A DNA stretch of 64,000 bases from positions 48,427,001-48,491,000 of the forward strand of contig OX344765.1 in assembly GCA_947034895.1 (NCBI GenBank), read 5' to 3'. Source of the DNA: Rhytidiadelphus loreus. Its lineage: Eukaryota > Streptophyta > Bryopsida > Hypnales > Hylocomiaceae. Positions 27,937 through 40,764 of this stretch are shown here, piece after piece. Numbering within the stretch: position 1 is the first letter of the stretch; each line of letters begins with the position of its first letter. A program made the position numbers and the translations under genes. Below the pieces are notes generated by a model. The model saw only the letters and a program-made list of their open reading frames with translations, had not been told where the DNA came from and made no database searches.

Positions 27937-30900
27937 GTGTTTGCTTCTATTTATTATTTTTTTGGTGGTTTCACTTTACTTCTAGTTCCATTTCCTACTT
28001 CTACTCTTTTGTTTTTAATTCACTTTTGTATTTTTTGTACTTCTAATTTTTTGGTTTGCAATTTAATTCTAATTTCAATTCCTACTCCTAGTATTTTGCT
28101 TTCATTTGGGTTTGGTATTGTTTGTGGTTGTTACCATTTTGGATTTCTATTTAATTCTACTTTCATTTTTTTACTTTGTAATACTTTGTTTTTTATTTTA
28201 TCATTATTTTTCCGTTAGCCTAATTTGGTTACTCTACCAAATCTCACTTAACTTCTTTTTAATTTTAGATCCCCATTTCTTCCCTAGACTTTTCCCTTCA
28301 TTTTTATTTAATTGCATTTTAAAACTTTAGTACTAATTTTCCAAAGTTCCTATTGTATTCTATTGGAAAACTCCCTAATTTTTAGTTTAGGTTTAATTTG
28401 TTGTTCTTATAGTTGCTAAGTGCTAACACATAATTTAATTCACTTTCTTTAAATTTTCCACATTCTAAAATGTGAACCATTATGGTGGTTCGCACCTAAT
28501 GTACTAGCATGGCTTTAATAGTGTACTCATGTCACTGTGATCTAGACGTTATACTTTCTCTTTTTGTAACTTAGCTAGAGAATGCAAGTGCTAACTTGCC
28601 GAGGATGATGAATTTTCCTTCTTCTACCCAATGTCAAGTGTTGTAATTTAGTTAGGATATACAACTCTCAAGCTCTACTAAAATCCCTTTGAATCTCTAT
28701 GTGCTTTGCTCATGGGTTCTTTGATAGAAGGTTTCAATAACACTCTCGCCTATTGTAAAATTAGGTCTTTTCAAAACACTTGTTAATTCTCGAAGTCGTG
28801 CTCATGAACACAAATGATGGGCATACTTTTGCATTAAGTTATCTCAAAGAGTTTAGCTTGGCAAACATTGCAATAGACCTTGTACTTTAGAGCCTTTGTC
28901 TAAGCTAATTTTAGCATTCATCTTTTGTTAGCAAGTGTCACCTATTTGTCTTTCAATTGTTTTTTTTGCCTACTCTATGATTCAGATTGAATCTTCTCCA
29001 TGTTCATTTTATATAATTATCACAGAAACTTGTCATCTTAGTACTTTATACCTTACCATATAGAGTGTTCTCCAAAATTGATGATTTGAGAAAAATCATA
29101 ATAAAGTACTATTTGGAAGAATATTTTGGGATTGATATACAAATAAAAATTGTAGACTTTTAATTTTAGATTCCATCTATATAGTTAGATTCACTAATGC
29201 TATCACCAATATTTTTTTATAAATTTTAAAAAGGAAATTTCAAAATTCCTTCTAAATTTGATTACAAGTAAAATATTATTATTATTTGAGCGCGATTTGT
29301 TGGAATGGATTTGAAATGAGGTTCTCTTGACATGGTGATTTTTTGAAATTTCTGTATTCTTTAAATCTATGACCTCATTTTTGCAAATCCAATTTTGAAC
29401 TAGAGTCAATGCAATTTCGGCTTAGTCAACCACTTGACACACTTCCACGTTTGTAATTTTAGAGAAATATGTATTGTAGTAACACCAAATCTGGCCCTTA
29501 GATAGGACAACAACTTGATAAAGTATCTCCACAAATTAGAATGACTTTCATCCGAGCAATAATGAGAAAGAAATGTCAATTTCAATTTGTTCCTCATAAA
29601 AAATTGGACATTAGAGTGCTAAGGGATTAAGGGCTTAATTATTCTTAGTAGGTACAAAAAAAATCAGTGCATGCACTAACACTTGTCATTGCAAGAATGT
29701 TCATCCAGAACTTAATATTGGAGTCACTAACCATTTCATGAAGCTAACAAAAATTCATGTTATTGATCACAACAGTGTCATTCAAGTATATGTATAACTT
29801 ATATGTACATGAAAATGATATCGTTACCCAAATGTGAGAAAGTCCTGCAACAAAACAGGACAATGCACTAGCTGACTAGGAGGTTGAATTTTGAGTACAC
29901 TTGTGATCAACACTTTGAAACATTTGATCATTTTTCCATACAAAGCCCAAAAGTGACTTGTTAAGATGAATTTGACTCCCATTTAAATCTCTATCAAGAC
30001 TGGGAATTCAAAATTTGAAACCGTGTTTGGATGATTACTTGGACAGTAAGGTGTGCATACCTTAATGCCTTCAGGATAAAAGGTAGTCTGAAAGTTGTAA
30101 TTAAAGTACTCAATTTAAATTCAATAATATTCATGAATTTCATGATCAATTTTAAACAGAAGTTGTCAAATGTGATGCGTAGATCACTTCCATATGATTA
30201 GATCTGCTAGTAGAGTAACTAGTATTTTTGAATAACCTTTGAAATAAAAAATTTAAAAATTCTTTGAAAATTGATTGTGGGTTGAATATTTGCAACTTTC
30301 ACAACTAAATTTTTTTTGGTTCAAATTGTTAAGTTCTACTTATAGTGGTCTTTTATGATTTATTTTTTACTTCTTCATTCAAGTCGTTTTTGAAGGTTCA
30401 TTTTTTGAACTGCAAATTAAAGTAACAATGTGATGTGAAACATGCATATACCTTTTGAGCCACAAAATATTTACAATAAAAAGTTGTAAAATTTGATACT
30501 ATAAAAATGCTAAAGAACTATTACAAGAAAAAAAGAAAAAAAAATTGCAACCATTTTTTGGTCACTACTTGACTATGGATAAAATTTTCGGGTAGAAAAA
30601 AACTTTTTGAAAATTATTTTTTTAAAAAAATTGAGTGTCATTCAATTTTTATATTCCAATTAAGATTTCTGCGGTCAAACAAAAATTATAAGAGAAATAG
30701 CACAAAGTGTTAAGAATTGGCATAGTGTTGAAAAACTTACTATTTGGGAAAGTATTAGTGTTTTATTTACTAAATCTTGATCAATTTTTCACAAATCAAT
30801 AAAAACACAATTTTGATCAATCCAAAAAATTCCAATGCTAAAGATAGAAATTGTATTTTTGGTTAATTTTTGAAGTTATATCTTCAAAATTCATTTGGAA

Positions 30901-31240
30901 ATAATCTAAAAATAGTTTTGTACTTTTGACCATACACATACTTTTTACTTTGCATACTTCACATTATCTTCTTAGATGAAAATTTCAAAAAATTTATAGA
31001 ATTTATATTTTATAACACATTTGTGTTTTGTTTGAATTGCTTGGGCTTTTAGGGGTTGTAGATTAGCTTTGGACATATTTATTAAAACCAAAGCAATAGT
31101 AAAGTTTGTTCCTAGGGAGGTCTTTATAATAGGGTTGTCTCTAATAAGTATATAACTATGTCAAATGAGTCATTGCAACTTAATATAAGAAGAAAATATG
31201 TTCCTTTAAACTATAAATAAATATTCTTTCCTCACAATAT
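27937..31240. other. gene-free AT-rich stretch
   Basis: No gene was recognised. The T-rich open frames at 27937-28330 give Phe/Leu-rich strings and are explained by composition. The segment at about 30165-30330 resembles the repeat block at 11600 and 37060. Diverged words of the same block also occur near 29165-29220. Confidence 0.5.
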
Positions 31241-31249
31241 TCATCTAAG

Positions 31250-33230
31250 TACTCAATTTGGTTCTCTCCACTCTTAAGAGCCACAAGGGTAAAGTCATCT
31301 CCCAAATTGATTTTTCAATTCTTTTAATTTTTAAGTCCTTTCCAAATCGGGTTCACCAACATTGCAGTCTCCTTGGTCTTTAATCTTTCCGAATTGGTTC
31401 TCACAGCTTTAGCTACCAACTTTGGTCTTATCAGCACTCCCAAACACTAAAGAATCTTCCGCCACCAACTTGGAACTAACTTCTCTCACTTCACAAATCT
31501 TTACTAAATTCTCCCTTTTGCAGAATGGACACATCTTACAGTCCAACTTGGGTTTACTTCTTTTAATATCATTGGACTCCATTTAACTCACAACTCAATC
31601 ACTACTTCCTAGACCGACTAGGAATCCGAATCAGGCAACATTCAAACTTAACCAAACCAATTTGGTAAAGCCTTCAAGACACTGTGCATCTCAACTTGGG
31701 TTTACTTCTTTTAATATCATTGGACTCTATTTAACTCACAACTCAATCACTGCTTCCTAGACCGACTAGGAATCCGAATCAGGCAACATTCAAACTTAAC
31801 CAAACCAATTTGGTAAAGCCTTCAAGACACTGTGCATCCCACAACACATGCAAGAAAAATCATAGCCCCAAATTGTACACCACATAAGCAACCACAGTCA
31901 GCACACATCCCGACTTTGAATACATTCTCAAACAGACGCACAACAATTCGGCTTGAATTCATCTCATATTACTGAATTGGCAATCAAATCACCGTTTACA
32001 ATATTATGTTTTTCATAATCTAATTGGATACACTCCAAAACTACATCATCCAATTACTCCAAATTGGATATTATCACTTCTCTTCACCATTTAGCATTAA
32101 CATCATTAGGAAATTTCTAGCTTATAAACTTCACTCAATTTGATCTCAAAAATTTCCTCCACACTCTACAGCATTTCCAACAGCCTGCAACTCCTCCAAC
32201 TAAAAATTTATTCCTTCTCCCCGTGTGAAATTCTAAGTCCTTCTTCAACATTTGACTATCTCAACATTGGAATTCGAAACTTCCACTATCACATCAACCT
32301 TCCGATTTGGAGATTCTATTTGCTATCACAGCAATTATAATTCTCTGAAAACTCATATCAAATCGGACACCACTCTATAACTACCACTTGAACTCACAGG
32401 CAACATCTATTTGGATTCCTGTAGCTTCACAAACACTTCAACTTCCGGTAGTTACCAAATTCGACCACAATCAACTGTTTAGCAATCACTCCACTTCTCC
32501 AAATAGGCGATTAACTCTTACAGCATTCACCATCCTTGCACACTCTCCAATTCGGAAAACTAACTTCTCCCAATTGATAGTCTCCATAATCCGCATAACT
32601 TTCCCAATTTGGAACAAAGCCATGCCTAGCATCCATGCTAACAGATTCAGCTCTCCAATTAGGACTCACATACACAGTCAAACAATCACCAACTAGAACA
32701 CACACACAACCAAGCAGCACCCACTTGGCAAAACACACACACAAGAAAACAGAAATACATAGCTCTTACTTGGCTGGGACACGACTGGACTCTCTCACAG
32801 AAGGTAAAGAAAAATGACTGAGAAAATCAACCAAATAGGGAACCAAAAACCAATGGTTGCCAAACTCCAAATTTGGCCTGCTAACTGCCACTCAAAACAA
32901 CCAATTTGGAACCGCTAAGACAATTGCTGCACTCTCTACAAACCACACTAACTTCCGACTTGGTTGGCCACCTTCTCCGATTTGGAATCAAACTTATTAA
33001 CTTCAAGACAACTGATAGTCCTATTTGGAAAAATAAACACCTGACTCACTAACTAGCTACCAGTTCGTCATCCATTTGGAATCAGTCCAGCCAACCACTC
33101 CTTCCAATTGGAAATCTCTTATAACAATTAGGACTCTATTCATTCTTCATTCACTTACCATTCCAACTTGGTAAAATGCCAACTAGCTAACAAAGTCATT
33201 CAACTCCCATTTGGACTACAAACTCAATAG
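31250..33230 (+). other. A/C-skewed tract without genes
   Basis: For about 2 kb the + strand is markedly rich in A and C and poor in G, unlike the neighbouring T-rich DNA. The words CAATTTGG, CCAACTTGG and ATTTGGA recur many times. No open frame longer than about 100 codons resembles a protein. It could be a noncoding part of a retroelement or a transcribed spacer-like repeat. It ends at the G7 end of the family 3 element. Confidence 0.45.
31544..31839 (+). repeat. 148-bp tandem duplication
   Basis: Two adjacent copies, starting at 31544 and 31692, are nearly identical, with only a few substitutions visible. Each contains CCTAGACCGACTAGGAATCC, which itself holds a CCTAG/CTAGG palindrome. High identity shows a recent event inside the A/C-skewed tract. 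Confidence 0.93.
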
Positions 33231-33233
33231 CCC

Positions 33234-33815
33234 GGGGGGGAGATCACTTAGTGTATCTATAAGTAACCATGTGTGTTAAAGTGATTTTTTGCCCCCCTAT
33301 ATACTTTTTAATAAACTATAATTTGAACCTACAATTTTGAGCTTTGTTTAATAATGATTGTAGGTTTCTATTGCCAAAAATTCCCAATTCAAATAACATG
33401 TGAAATGATTTGTAGAATAGGTTGAAAAATGAACTAAAATAACATGTTTTTCAACTCAAATATTTATAGAGAACACATTTAAATGACCATTGCATCAATA
33501 TTCAAGAAAAATGAACTTTAAATAGAAAGCTATTTTCAAGAATTTTTTTTTCATTTTTTAGACTATTTTTTCTTATATAAAATAGGGGTCTGAAATTTAT
33601 TTTCACCTCTACAATGTATTCTTTTACTTCAAAAATTTGTAACTAATTATAATTAACGAATAAAATTATCAATAATTCAAAACATAAACTTCCAAAGTAG
33701 GAAAATATATTGATATTTTTTTTTCATCCTTTTATTTAAATTTTAGGATATAAGATAGGGGGTCCAAAATCTTAACGCACATAGGTTCTAAATGGACACT
33801 CTAAGTGATCTCCCT
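33234..33815. mobile_element. long-TIR MITE-like element, family 3, copy 2 (inverted)
   Basis: The left end GGGAGATCACTTAGTGTATC and the right end, whose complement reads GGGAGATCACTTAGAGTGTC, pair imperfectly over about 65 bases. The pairing runs through ATGTGTGTTAA/ATGTGCGTTAA to CCCCCTAT. The AT-rich interior matches the reverse complement of 22941-23497. Flanks carry GCCC on the left and GGGC on the right, so the inverted repeat may extend four bases further. Confidence 0.78.
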
Positions 33816-33819
33816 GGGC

Positions 33820-36800
33820 TCAATAGAAAAATCTTTTTAGAAAACACACTCCAATTTGATAAAAATATATACAAAAGTACCAAATTGGTAAACAAACCCC
33901 ACAAAAACATATAAAAAACATTCAAAAAGTCTTAAAAACATACACAAAAAGTAAAAGGTTTATGACCAACTAGGTGATCTACAGGGGTTAAACATGTATA
34001 CAATTGGATTTTTTTTTAAATTGATTTGCTTCATTGGAGATAACTATGAGCCCATACTTTTTTCTTTATAGGAAAAACAAACTTAGAAAGGCTTCAGCAC
34101 TTAGGGGTTAACATTTGAGAAATGCAATGTCCAAATGAGCTAGGTACTAAGGTAGAAATATCTAAAAGGGCAACAATTTGCTTGGTCCTTTTACCTCAAA
34201 GGTCAAGTAACTGAATTTTTTTTATGAGATTATTAGGAAACTCAAGAAAAACTCAAGTCAACATTCTCATAATCTTTAATAAATTTTTTAAGTTGAAACC
34301 TGGAGAGATCATTATTGATTTTTGAAAAACTATGTAAGTTTAAAAGATAGGATCCATTTAATTCAAAGGGGATTTAATTTTATATAATATGCAAGGAGTC
34401 TATGAATTGCTACATATTCTAATATATATATATTAGGCTATGTAAAAACATCATGTAGTAGAAATTTTTATTAATAAGTTAGCCTTGACAGATAGTGGCT
34501 ATGCAAATTTTTCTTAGTATGATGAGTATAGATGTGGACAGAGAATTTCATATGGATGACAAAATGGACATACTCAAGAAAATCTACAATGAAGGGTGGT
34601 TGACTAAAATTGTGCCACGTTACTAGTAGTGTATATATGTATATAAATAAAGTGTAAATATAAGACATTAACCAAAAGTGGCAAAAATTGTCAGATTGCA
34701 TGAATAGGAAAGTTTTCATTAGTCGGTTTAATGAACTAAAATTGTAGATCACCAAGATGGAATTTATAGTTCATTTAACTCCATTCTTTGAAGCCATATA
34801 TTTTAATCACATTCATACTGAATGAGATGTTCATGAGACAGTTTCAACAAAGATTCTAAAGTGTTCAATTTTATTAACCCCTAATGGCTAGAGGGTGTTT
34901 GGGAAAAGGAAAAATTCAGAATTGCTGATTTTTGATACATTGTCTAAAAGAATATATTTTTTTAAATTCAACTATATAAAAGTGTATTATATAGTTAACC
35001 CCTGAAGGAGCAAGAGTTCTCTCAAGGAACTCTTTGGAGTTTGGATAGGTTCCTCAATTTTTTGTAATTTTTTTAAAAACTTTCTCACAAGATAAAATTT
35101 AGCTTTGTGGAAATACAATTTTTTTTCAATTGGTGCCTATGAACAAAAGTGATGCCATCTCAAACATAATTTTTACGTCACTAGGCAAAAAAGAAATCTT
35201 CTAAAACTTCAAATAATTTTTTTTTTAAAATCGTTTCTTATAGATCTTATTTGTGTTTATATGTGAGGCTTTGATTCATTCATTTGGATTCGTGATGTGA
35301 AAGTTATAGACAATCTTGTTTTTCAGGCAATCTAAGTATCTCTTTAAAAAAAATAACTTATAGGATTCATTTCTAAATGCAATTTTCACAATTTTTCAAA
35401 AATATTGTATGACAAGCTTCAACTTGCTTCCTAGAACAATCTCATTGTTGGAATTATTGTGCTTCAATGCCCATCTTAGAGCTATTAATGATTTATATTT
35501 TCTCTCATTTTTGGACCTACTTCTACTTAATAATTTTTTGAAGAATGACATTCAAGTGTGTGTTTTTTGAAAAAAAAATTCCTAAACTTTCTATTGAATT
35601 CTTCAACACTAAATTTTTTTAATTCAAAGTCTCTAGTGCAATTTTTTTCCACACATGGCAGTCAAAGTCATTTGAAATTGTAGGCCAACGTTCAAAAAAA
35701 CTTTTTTTTTCAACTTTGAATGCTAATATCTTTCAATTTGTACAGTCAAACTTCATGAAATGTTTACCATTGACATGATTTCAAACAAGTAATGTACAAG
35801 ATCCTATGGTCAAATTTTTATTTTTTATTTTTTATTTTTTCTTGGATGAACACAATAAAAATGGAAATTTTGAGTGCTTTTTGACCCTCCAAAAATGACC
35901 TTCATCCTTTGGGAATTAAGGCAATGTGTGAAAAAATTCAGCCCATCTGACCACATATTGTAAGATTATTAGGGCTTAAGGTTAGAAGGAAAGTTTTTTT
36001 TCTTGAAGCCACCCTAATGTAGTTAATAAAGTTTGACTCCTCTTCGAATTTGATTTGAGAACTAAAATTTTTTGGACAATTGTATCCCATATTTTATTAG
36101 TTATATAAATCCCAAATTTCAATAGTTGATGAGAGTTTTTGGAAAAGATGCCCCAAAGATGCCCCAATTGCAACGATTGTTAAAAAAGTTTAGGGTAGAA
36201 AAAAAATTACATTTCCACCAAAGGGATACATGTTCACATCTTACCAAAATTGACTTCATAGGAACCTAGTACCCAAATTTTCAATTGTTTGTTCAGTGGA
36301 CAATTGGCCTTTAGGGATTAAAAACTACCACTTGGTCAATGGCACTTGAATTCAATTGATTATTGTTGCTTTCATGATGTATATCCTATATACATATGTA
36401 ATAGAAGGAAGAAAATATTTGTGAAGAAAGGTGGAGGTGGGAAAAAATTAGACACTTAAATTTTATATGTAAGATGGGCCCCATTTAAAAAAAAATATGA
36501 ATGAATTTACAAAAAACATAGTGTAATAGAAATATACCCCTCTTAGCTTTTTATATAAACATATGATCATCTTAAATGCAATAATGAAGGTAAAGAGCTG
36601 GACATCAAATACCTTCTTAACTCAATGTATACCTTAAATTACAATGAAGTGATCTCACTGGGACATCTACATTCCCCACTCTACCAAAGACTTTTTTATG
36701 GCAAACTTTGATGAAGGAGGGTCGGAAAACTAAAACAAATGTGACAAAAGGAATTTCAATCTCGCTCCATAGAAGTATACTAAATTATTTCCTATGTCAG

Positions 36801-36960
36801 AATTATCAATTGGCATAGATTTTAGAGGAACCTTGTAAAAAGAAGGGGCAAGTTGTTGGGAAAACAGTTCAAACAATTTTTAACATTAGTTCCTAACTTT
36901 TTTGATTGGGTCAAGGTATGGTGTAATCATTAAGTGTATGGCTTAACCCCTTAAGGGCTA
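33820..36960. other. gene-free AT-rich stretch
   Basis: No gene was recognised. TTAGGGGTTAA at about 34105 and its complement at about 34870 bound a 0.77-kb segment. A similar pair at about 36310 and 36942 bounds 0.63 kb. These may be ends of degenerate elements. Poly-T/A runs such as (TTTTATT)n at 35819-35840 are simple repeats. Confidence 0.4.
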
Positions 36961-37029
36961 GAAGGTAGTCCAAATTTATAAAATTGTGAAGATGTATTAG
37001 AAAATGTGTGAAACTTAGATAAAAAATGT

Positions 37030-39540
37030 ATTGATGAATTTTAGAGAAAAGTTGGAAAATGTGATCTATAGATCATATCCATATGGTTAGATAGATCATT
37101 TGCTAAACTAACCAATATTTTTAATAAACTTTGAACCCAAATCAATTGAATTTTATTCCCAAAATTGATTATTGATTGAATATTTGTAATTTTCAAAATT
37201 TTATTCTTTAAATTCAAAATACTAATTTTTTAATAACCTCAAAAGGGTTTTGACTATATTTTCACCAAAAAAGCTCTAAATTGCCATTTCTGGTATAAGT
37301 ATCAAATTTTAGAAAAAAAATATTTTTAGACACATGTAATCATAGGATCTTGTAGTGCACTGGTTTGAGAAGATGTGAAAAAAACTTAGAAATTTCCACT
37401 GTGTAGATTGCAAGATATTAGTGATTGAAGTGACAATTTTTTTTTTTAATCCTACAAAAAAATGGGTAGTCGCACTTCACAAGGTCACATTTGTATGAAA
37501 AAATATCCAAATTGGTAGTGTTTCTTTGGATTCATTCTTCAAGGCAAGATGGCTACATGCTTGAAAAAATTTAGATCATTTGAAATTGTATAACATATAG
37601 GAAAAAATAGTAAATAGAAAGAAGTACCGAATGATTCAGTTTTGGAATTGAAAAATGCCAATCTCAATGGTTGTAATGTTGTAATAAAAAATCAACATCC
37701 AATGATTTTATTTTTTTTCAAAAAATACTGAAAATTGAGTTAAATAAAGGACTTCAAAGTTTATTTTAGAGCTACCCACAAACTAAAACTCCTCATAATT
37801 TTCATCTTGTCGATCAAAATGGAATGATTGAAAGCTTTCCTTGAATATACAAATCTAAGAAAAATAAGTTCAAATTTTCATTTCTTAAAAAAGTGATTTT
37901 TTTGAGCTACTCGCAATGAATTTTTAACCAAGTAGTCAAAAGTTATGAAAATTGTTGCACCTTCAAGTTACTCTTGAGGCACACGTTGTGTGAAAATTTC
38001 AAAAAATAAAATAAAAATTCACTATGTTGCCAAAAATCCAATTTGGTGTTTGGTGTTTCAAGTGGTGTTTTAGGGGTTAAGGTGATGCTTTTAATTTTTT
38101 AAATTTTTACTAATTTATTCAAGTTGTTTTTGAATTTCCATTTTTTGAATTGAAAAAAATTAGTTTTTGAAGTCAAACATACTTGTGTTTCTTGAACTAT
38201 AGAACATTTACATAGAAAAGTTCTAAAATCTATATTGTACAAATGTAAGAAAACTAACACAAGCCAATGTATCAACATTTAGAAGGATAAAAAACATGAT
38301 TCAATGTGCTTGGGATATGTTTGCATTCATTAATTGTTCAAAAATTGAACATTTGGTCCTTTAGGATTTAAGTTTATTTCAAACATTAAGCTCCTTACAT
38401 AAAATTGAAACCATCCTAAAACTTGAAGAAGACAATCCTAACTATGGAAAATATGATTTTGAATTTTTGATTTTGATTCCATAAGGAAATTCATCCTCCC
38501 CCCCCCCCCCCCCAAGGAATAAAGGACCACAAGGCCACCAATTAACTTTTGCAACTACATTTACAGAAAGTTTGAAAGGTGAACCTCACTAACAATCCGT
38601 GAATAAAAAACAAACCCTAGATGATTTTTCTTGCTAAATCTATTGGTGCAATCCAATCAAAAAGTGATTGATTATGCAATTGTTGGTAAATCTTTGGAGA
38701 ATGGAGAAGGCACTCTAGGTCATCACTTCAAATCTTTGTATCTTTTTCTCCACACCTCAAAATGATTTGAAAAAAATTACTCATCAAAATCATGATGATA
38801 TGTACCTATGGGAAAAAATTAGAGTTTTTGGAGCACTTTTGAGCATTCCTATTTCAACATTCTAATTTCAACATTTGTACAAAGTACCACCTAACCGAAC
38901 ATCTTTCATCAATTTTATAAACAACAACATTTTTTCAAAAATTAGAAAGCTACATAAGTCTTTTTTCATTTCAATGGTGAAAATCATCAAAACTTATTCC
39001 ACATGAACAAGAAATTATGCTTGTTACAATAGCTACGCTCACCCCCCGGTCATTTAGGAGTTGAAGGTTATGAAATTAGCCCCTAAGAGAGACAACATCC
39101 AATACTTGGATTATAAATGTATTCAAGAACTTATTACCAAAGCTATATAAAACAAATGAAACTTATCCCAACATGTTGTAAAAGTGATTTTGTTTGTTCT
39201 TCAACATTAATGTGACTAGCTCAATCTTTTGATGCTTTATGATATTGTTTTGTTAAAGAAGTTGAGTTCATTCATGCTGATATAGGCACACAAAATAACA
39301 TTCAAACTTGAAATTTTTTGTGTCTACAATCTTGTCAAGCAAAAATTAAGTGTCCCTCCAAAATCCTAGATCTATATTCTTCTTCCCTAATGTCTCTTAG
39401 GGAGTTTACTAAGAAAATTCACTTTTGACTATTTCATTAAGGTAACTACACTTAAGACCAACACCTTGAAATCAACATCTATAGATTTTTGCCTAAAATG
39501 TACTTCCATCATTCATGAGAGTCTAGTGTCAGTTTTAGAA
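37030..39540 (+). repeat. second copy of the 11.6-12.5 kb repeat block, with a large insert
   Basis: The order of shared words follows 11590-12560: the GTGATC..GATCA motif at about 37060, AAAATTGAAACCATC at 38400, GGTTATGAAATTAGCC at 39067, and GATGCTTTATGATA at 39231. The copy is longer because of extra DNA, including 38490-39056. It lies upstream of DUF220 copy B, as the first copy lies upstream of copy A. Confidence 0.6.
38490..39056. mobile_element. candidate insertion bounded by poly-C and CCCCCC
   Basis: Relative to the related block at 12085-12100, about 565 bases are present only here. They lie between AAGGAAATTCATC and the resumed match at GGTTATGAAATTAG. The left border is a run of about 18 C, and the right border is CACCCCCCGGTC. 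The interior is AT-rich and noncoding. The C-run borders resemble those of the family 3 elements. A deletion in the other copy is the alternative. Confidence 0.45.
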
Positions 39541-40133
39541 ACACCAATTTATTCATATAACTAGATATGAATGAAAAATTCTATATTTTTTTTTCAATCA
39601 TAAGTTTTTTTAAGAAAAATTGGAAGAATTTGAAATTATTTTGAATTTTTAAGAATTAAAAAAAAATCATATAAAATACAAAATATACTCCAAAAATCTC
39701 AAATTCTCATCATAGATGTATATTATAGTATATAACATCTTGGTATAATCCAAAGTAACCATGTCACTTTGAAATTAAAAAATCAACAAACCATGGTTAT
39801 AGGCCCAAAGTTCATATGGCTATAAAATATAGAAATTTATGAATTTTTCAAAATTTCCAATTGGAGTATAAAATAAACTTGATAAACTCCATTCCACTAG
39901 TTAGACTCAAATTCAATAAATCTCTTTTTTATGGCTAAAAATGACATCAAAAGTAAATAGCACAAAATGGCTAGAATACATTGCATGGATGATTTGTGTG
40001 TATTAAGCATGTTCTTCTTTAGAAAATACCTTAATGAGGGAATTAACATTTTGCAATATTATAAAAAGAAAATGTACTCAACCAACTTCCCAAAAGAATT
40101 TGGATGAAAAAACGTTTTTTTTCCACTGCCCCG

Positions 40134-40764
40134 TCAGGAAAAAGCCCCCCATTGTTTCAGTATTGTTTCAAACTATTCACAGTAGAGTATTGAAAGTATA
40201 TTGTTTGTAGTACTGCAAATGCAATCCCTCATTGCAACAATATTGTTGCATAAGGTAGTGTGTTCATAAACCGCCCCTCTTCTTCCGATCGTCCTATAGG
40301 TAGTTGTAGAATAGATACAAGGTGATCCTTGAATGGACCTCTTTGCTCTGTTAATGAATTCAAGAAGAATTGTTTTTTTTATTATAAGAGCCAATCATTG
40401 AGTGTGATTTCTGCACATTTCTTTATAAGTCACAAGGGGACGAATTTTGAGACACCTTTGGTCACAAATAGGTGCCTATGACCTGGATCTTTGAAATTTT
40501 ATAAGTAATTCAAAAATTCTTGGAAAAATATGAAACTACTTGTGTTGGGTTCCGCATCTATTTTTCTTTCTTTGAAAAATGATCTAAAAATCATTTTGTC
40601 CCTGGAAACCTGTGAAAAAGGCAAATCAGCCCTTAAAGTGACGGTTTATGAGCACACTACCTTACTGTTTGTAGTTTTGACACAGTTTACTTTCAATACT
40701 CTACTGTGAACAGTTTGAAACAGTATTGAAACAATATTGTTGCAATGGGGGGGTACTTTCCTGA
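40134..40764. mobile_element. MITE-like element, family 4, copy 1, interrupted by a nested element
   Basis: The ends TCAGGAAAAAGCCCCCCATT and the complement of GGGGGGGTACTTTCCTGA are inverted. They continue through TTTCAAACTATTCACAGTAG versus its complement with one change, for about 65 bases. The related copy at 57052-57293 lacks the central 0.4 kb. That extra DNA is the nested element at 40251-40664. Confidence 0.85.
40251..40664. mobile_element. nested MITE-like element with TA target duplication
   Basis: The ends TAAGGTAGTGTGTTCATAAA(CCG) at 40251-40273 and their complement at 40642-40664 match at 22 of 23 positions. The empty site in the related element at 57.2 kb reads TTGTTGCATATTGTTCGCAG. 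Here it reads TTGTTGCA-TA-[insert]-TA-CTGTTTGTAG. So TA is duplicated, as expected of Tc1/mariner-type (Stowaway-like) insertion, although the end sequence is not the usual Stowaway end. Confidence 0.85.

Noticed and set aside
27937..28330. Phe/Leu-rich open frames that look like membrane proteins
   Set aside because: They come from T-rich DNA; the hydrophobic residues are a composition effect (TTT and TTC codons).
34106..34888. Telomere repeat remnants (TTTAGGG)
   Set aside because: The word occurs singly, is followed by GTTAA rather than another TTTAGGG, and is found in both orientations. It is not a telomere array.
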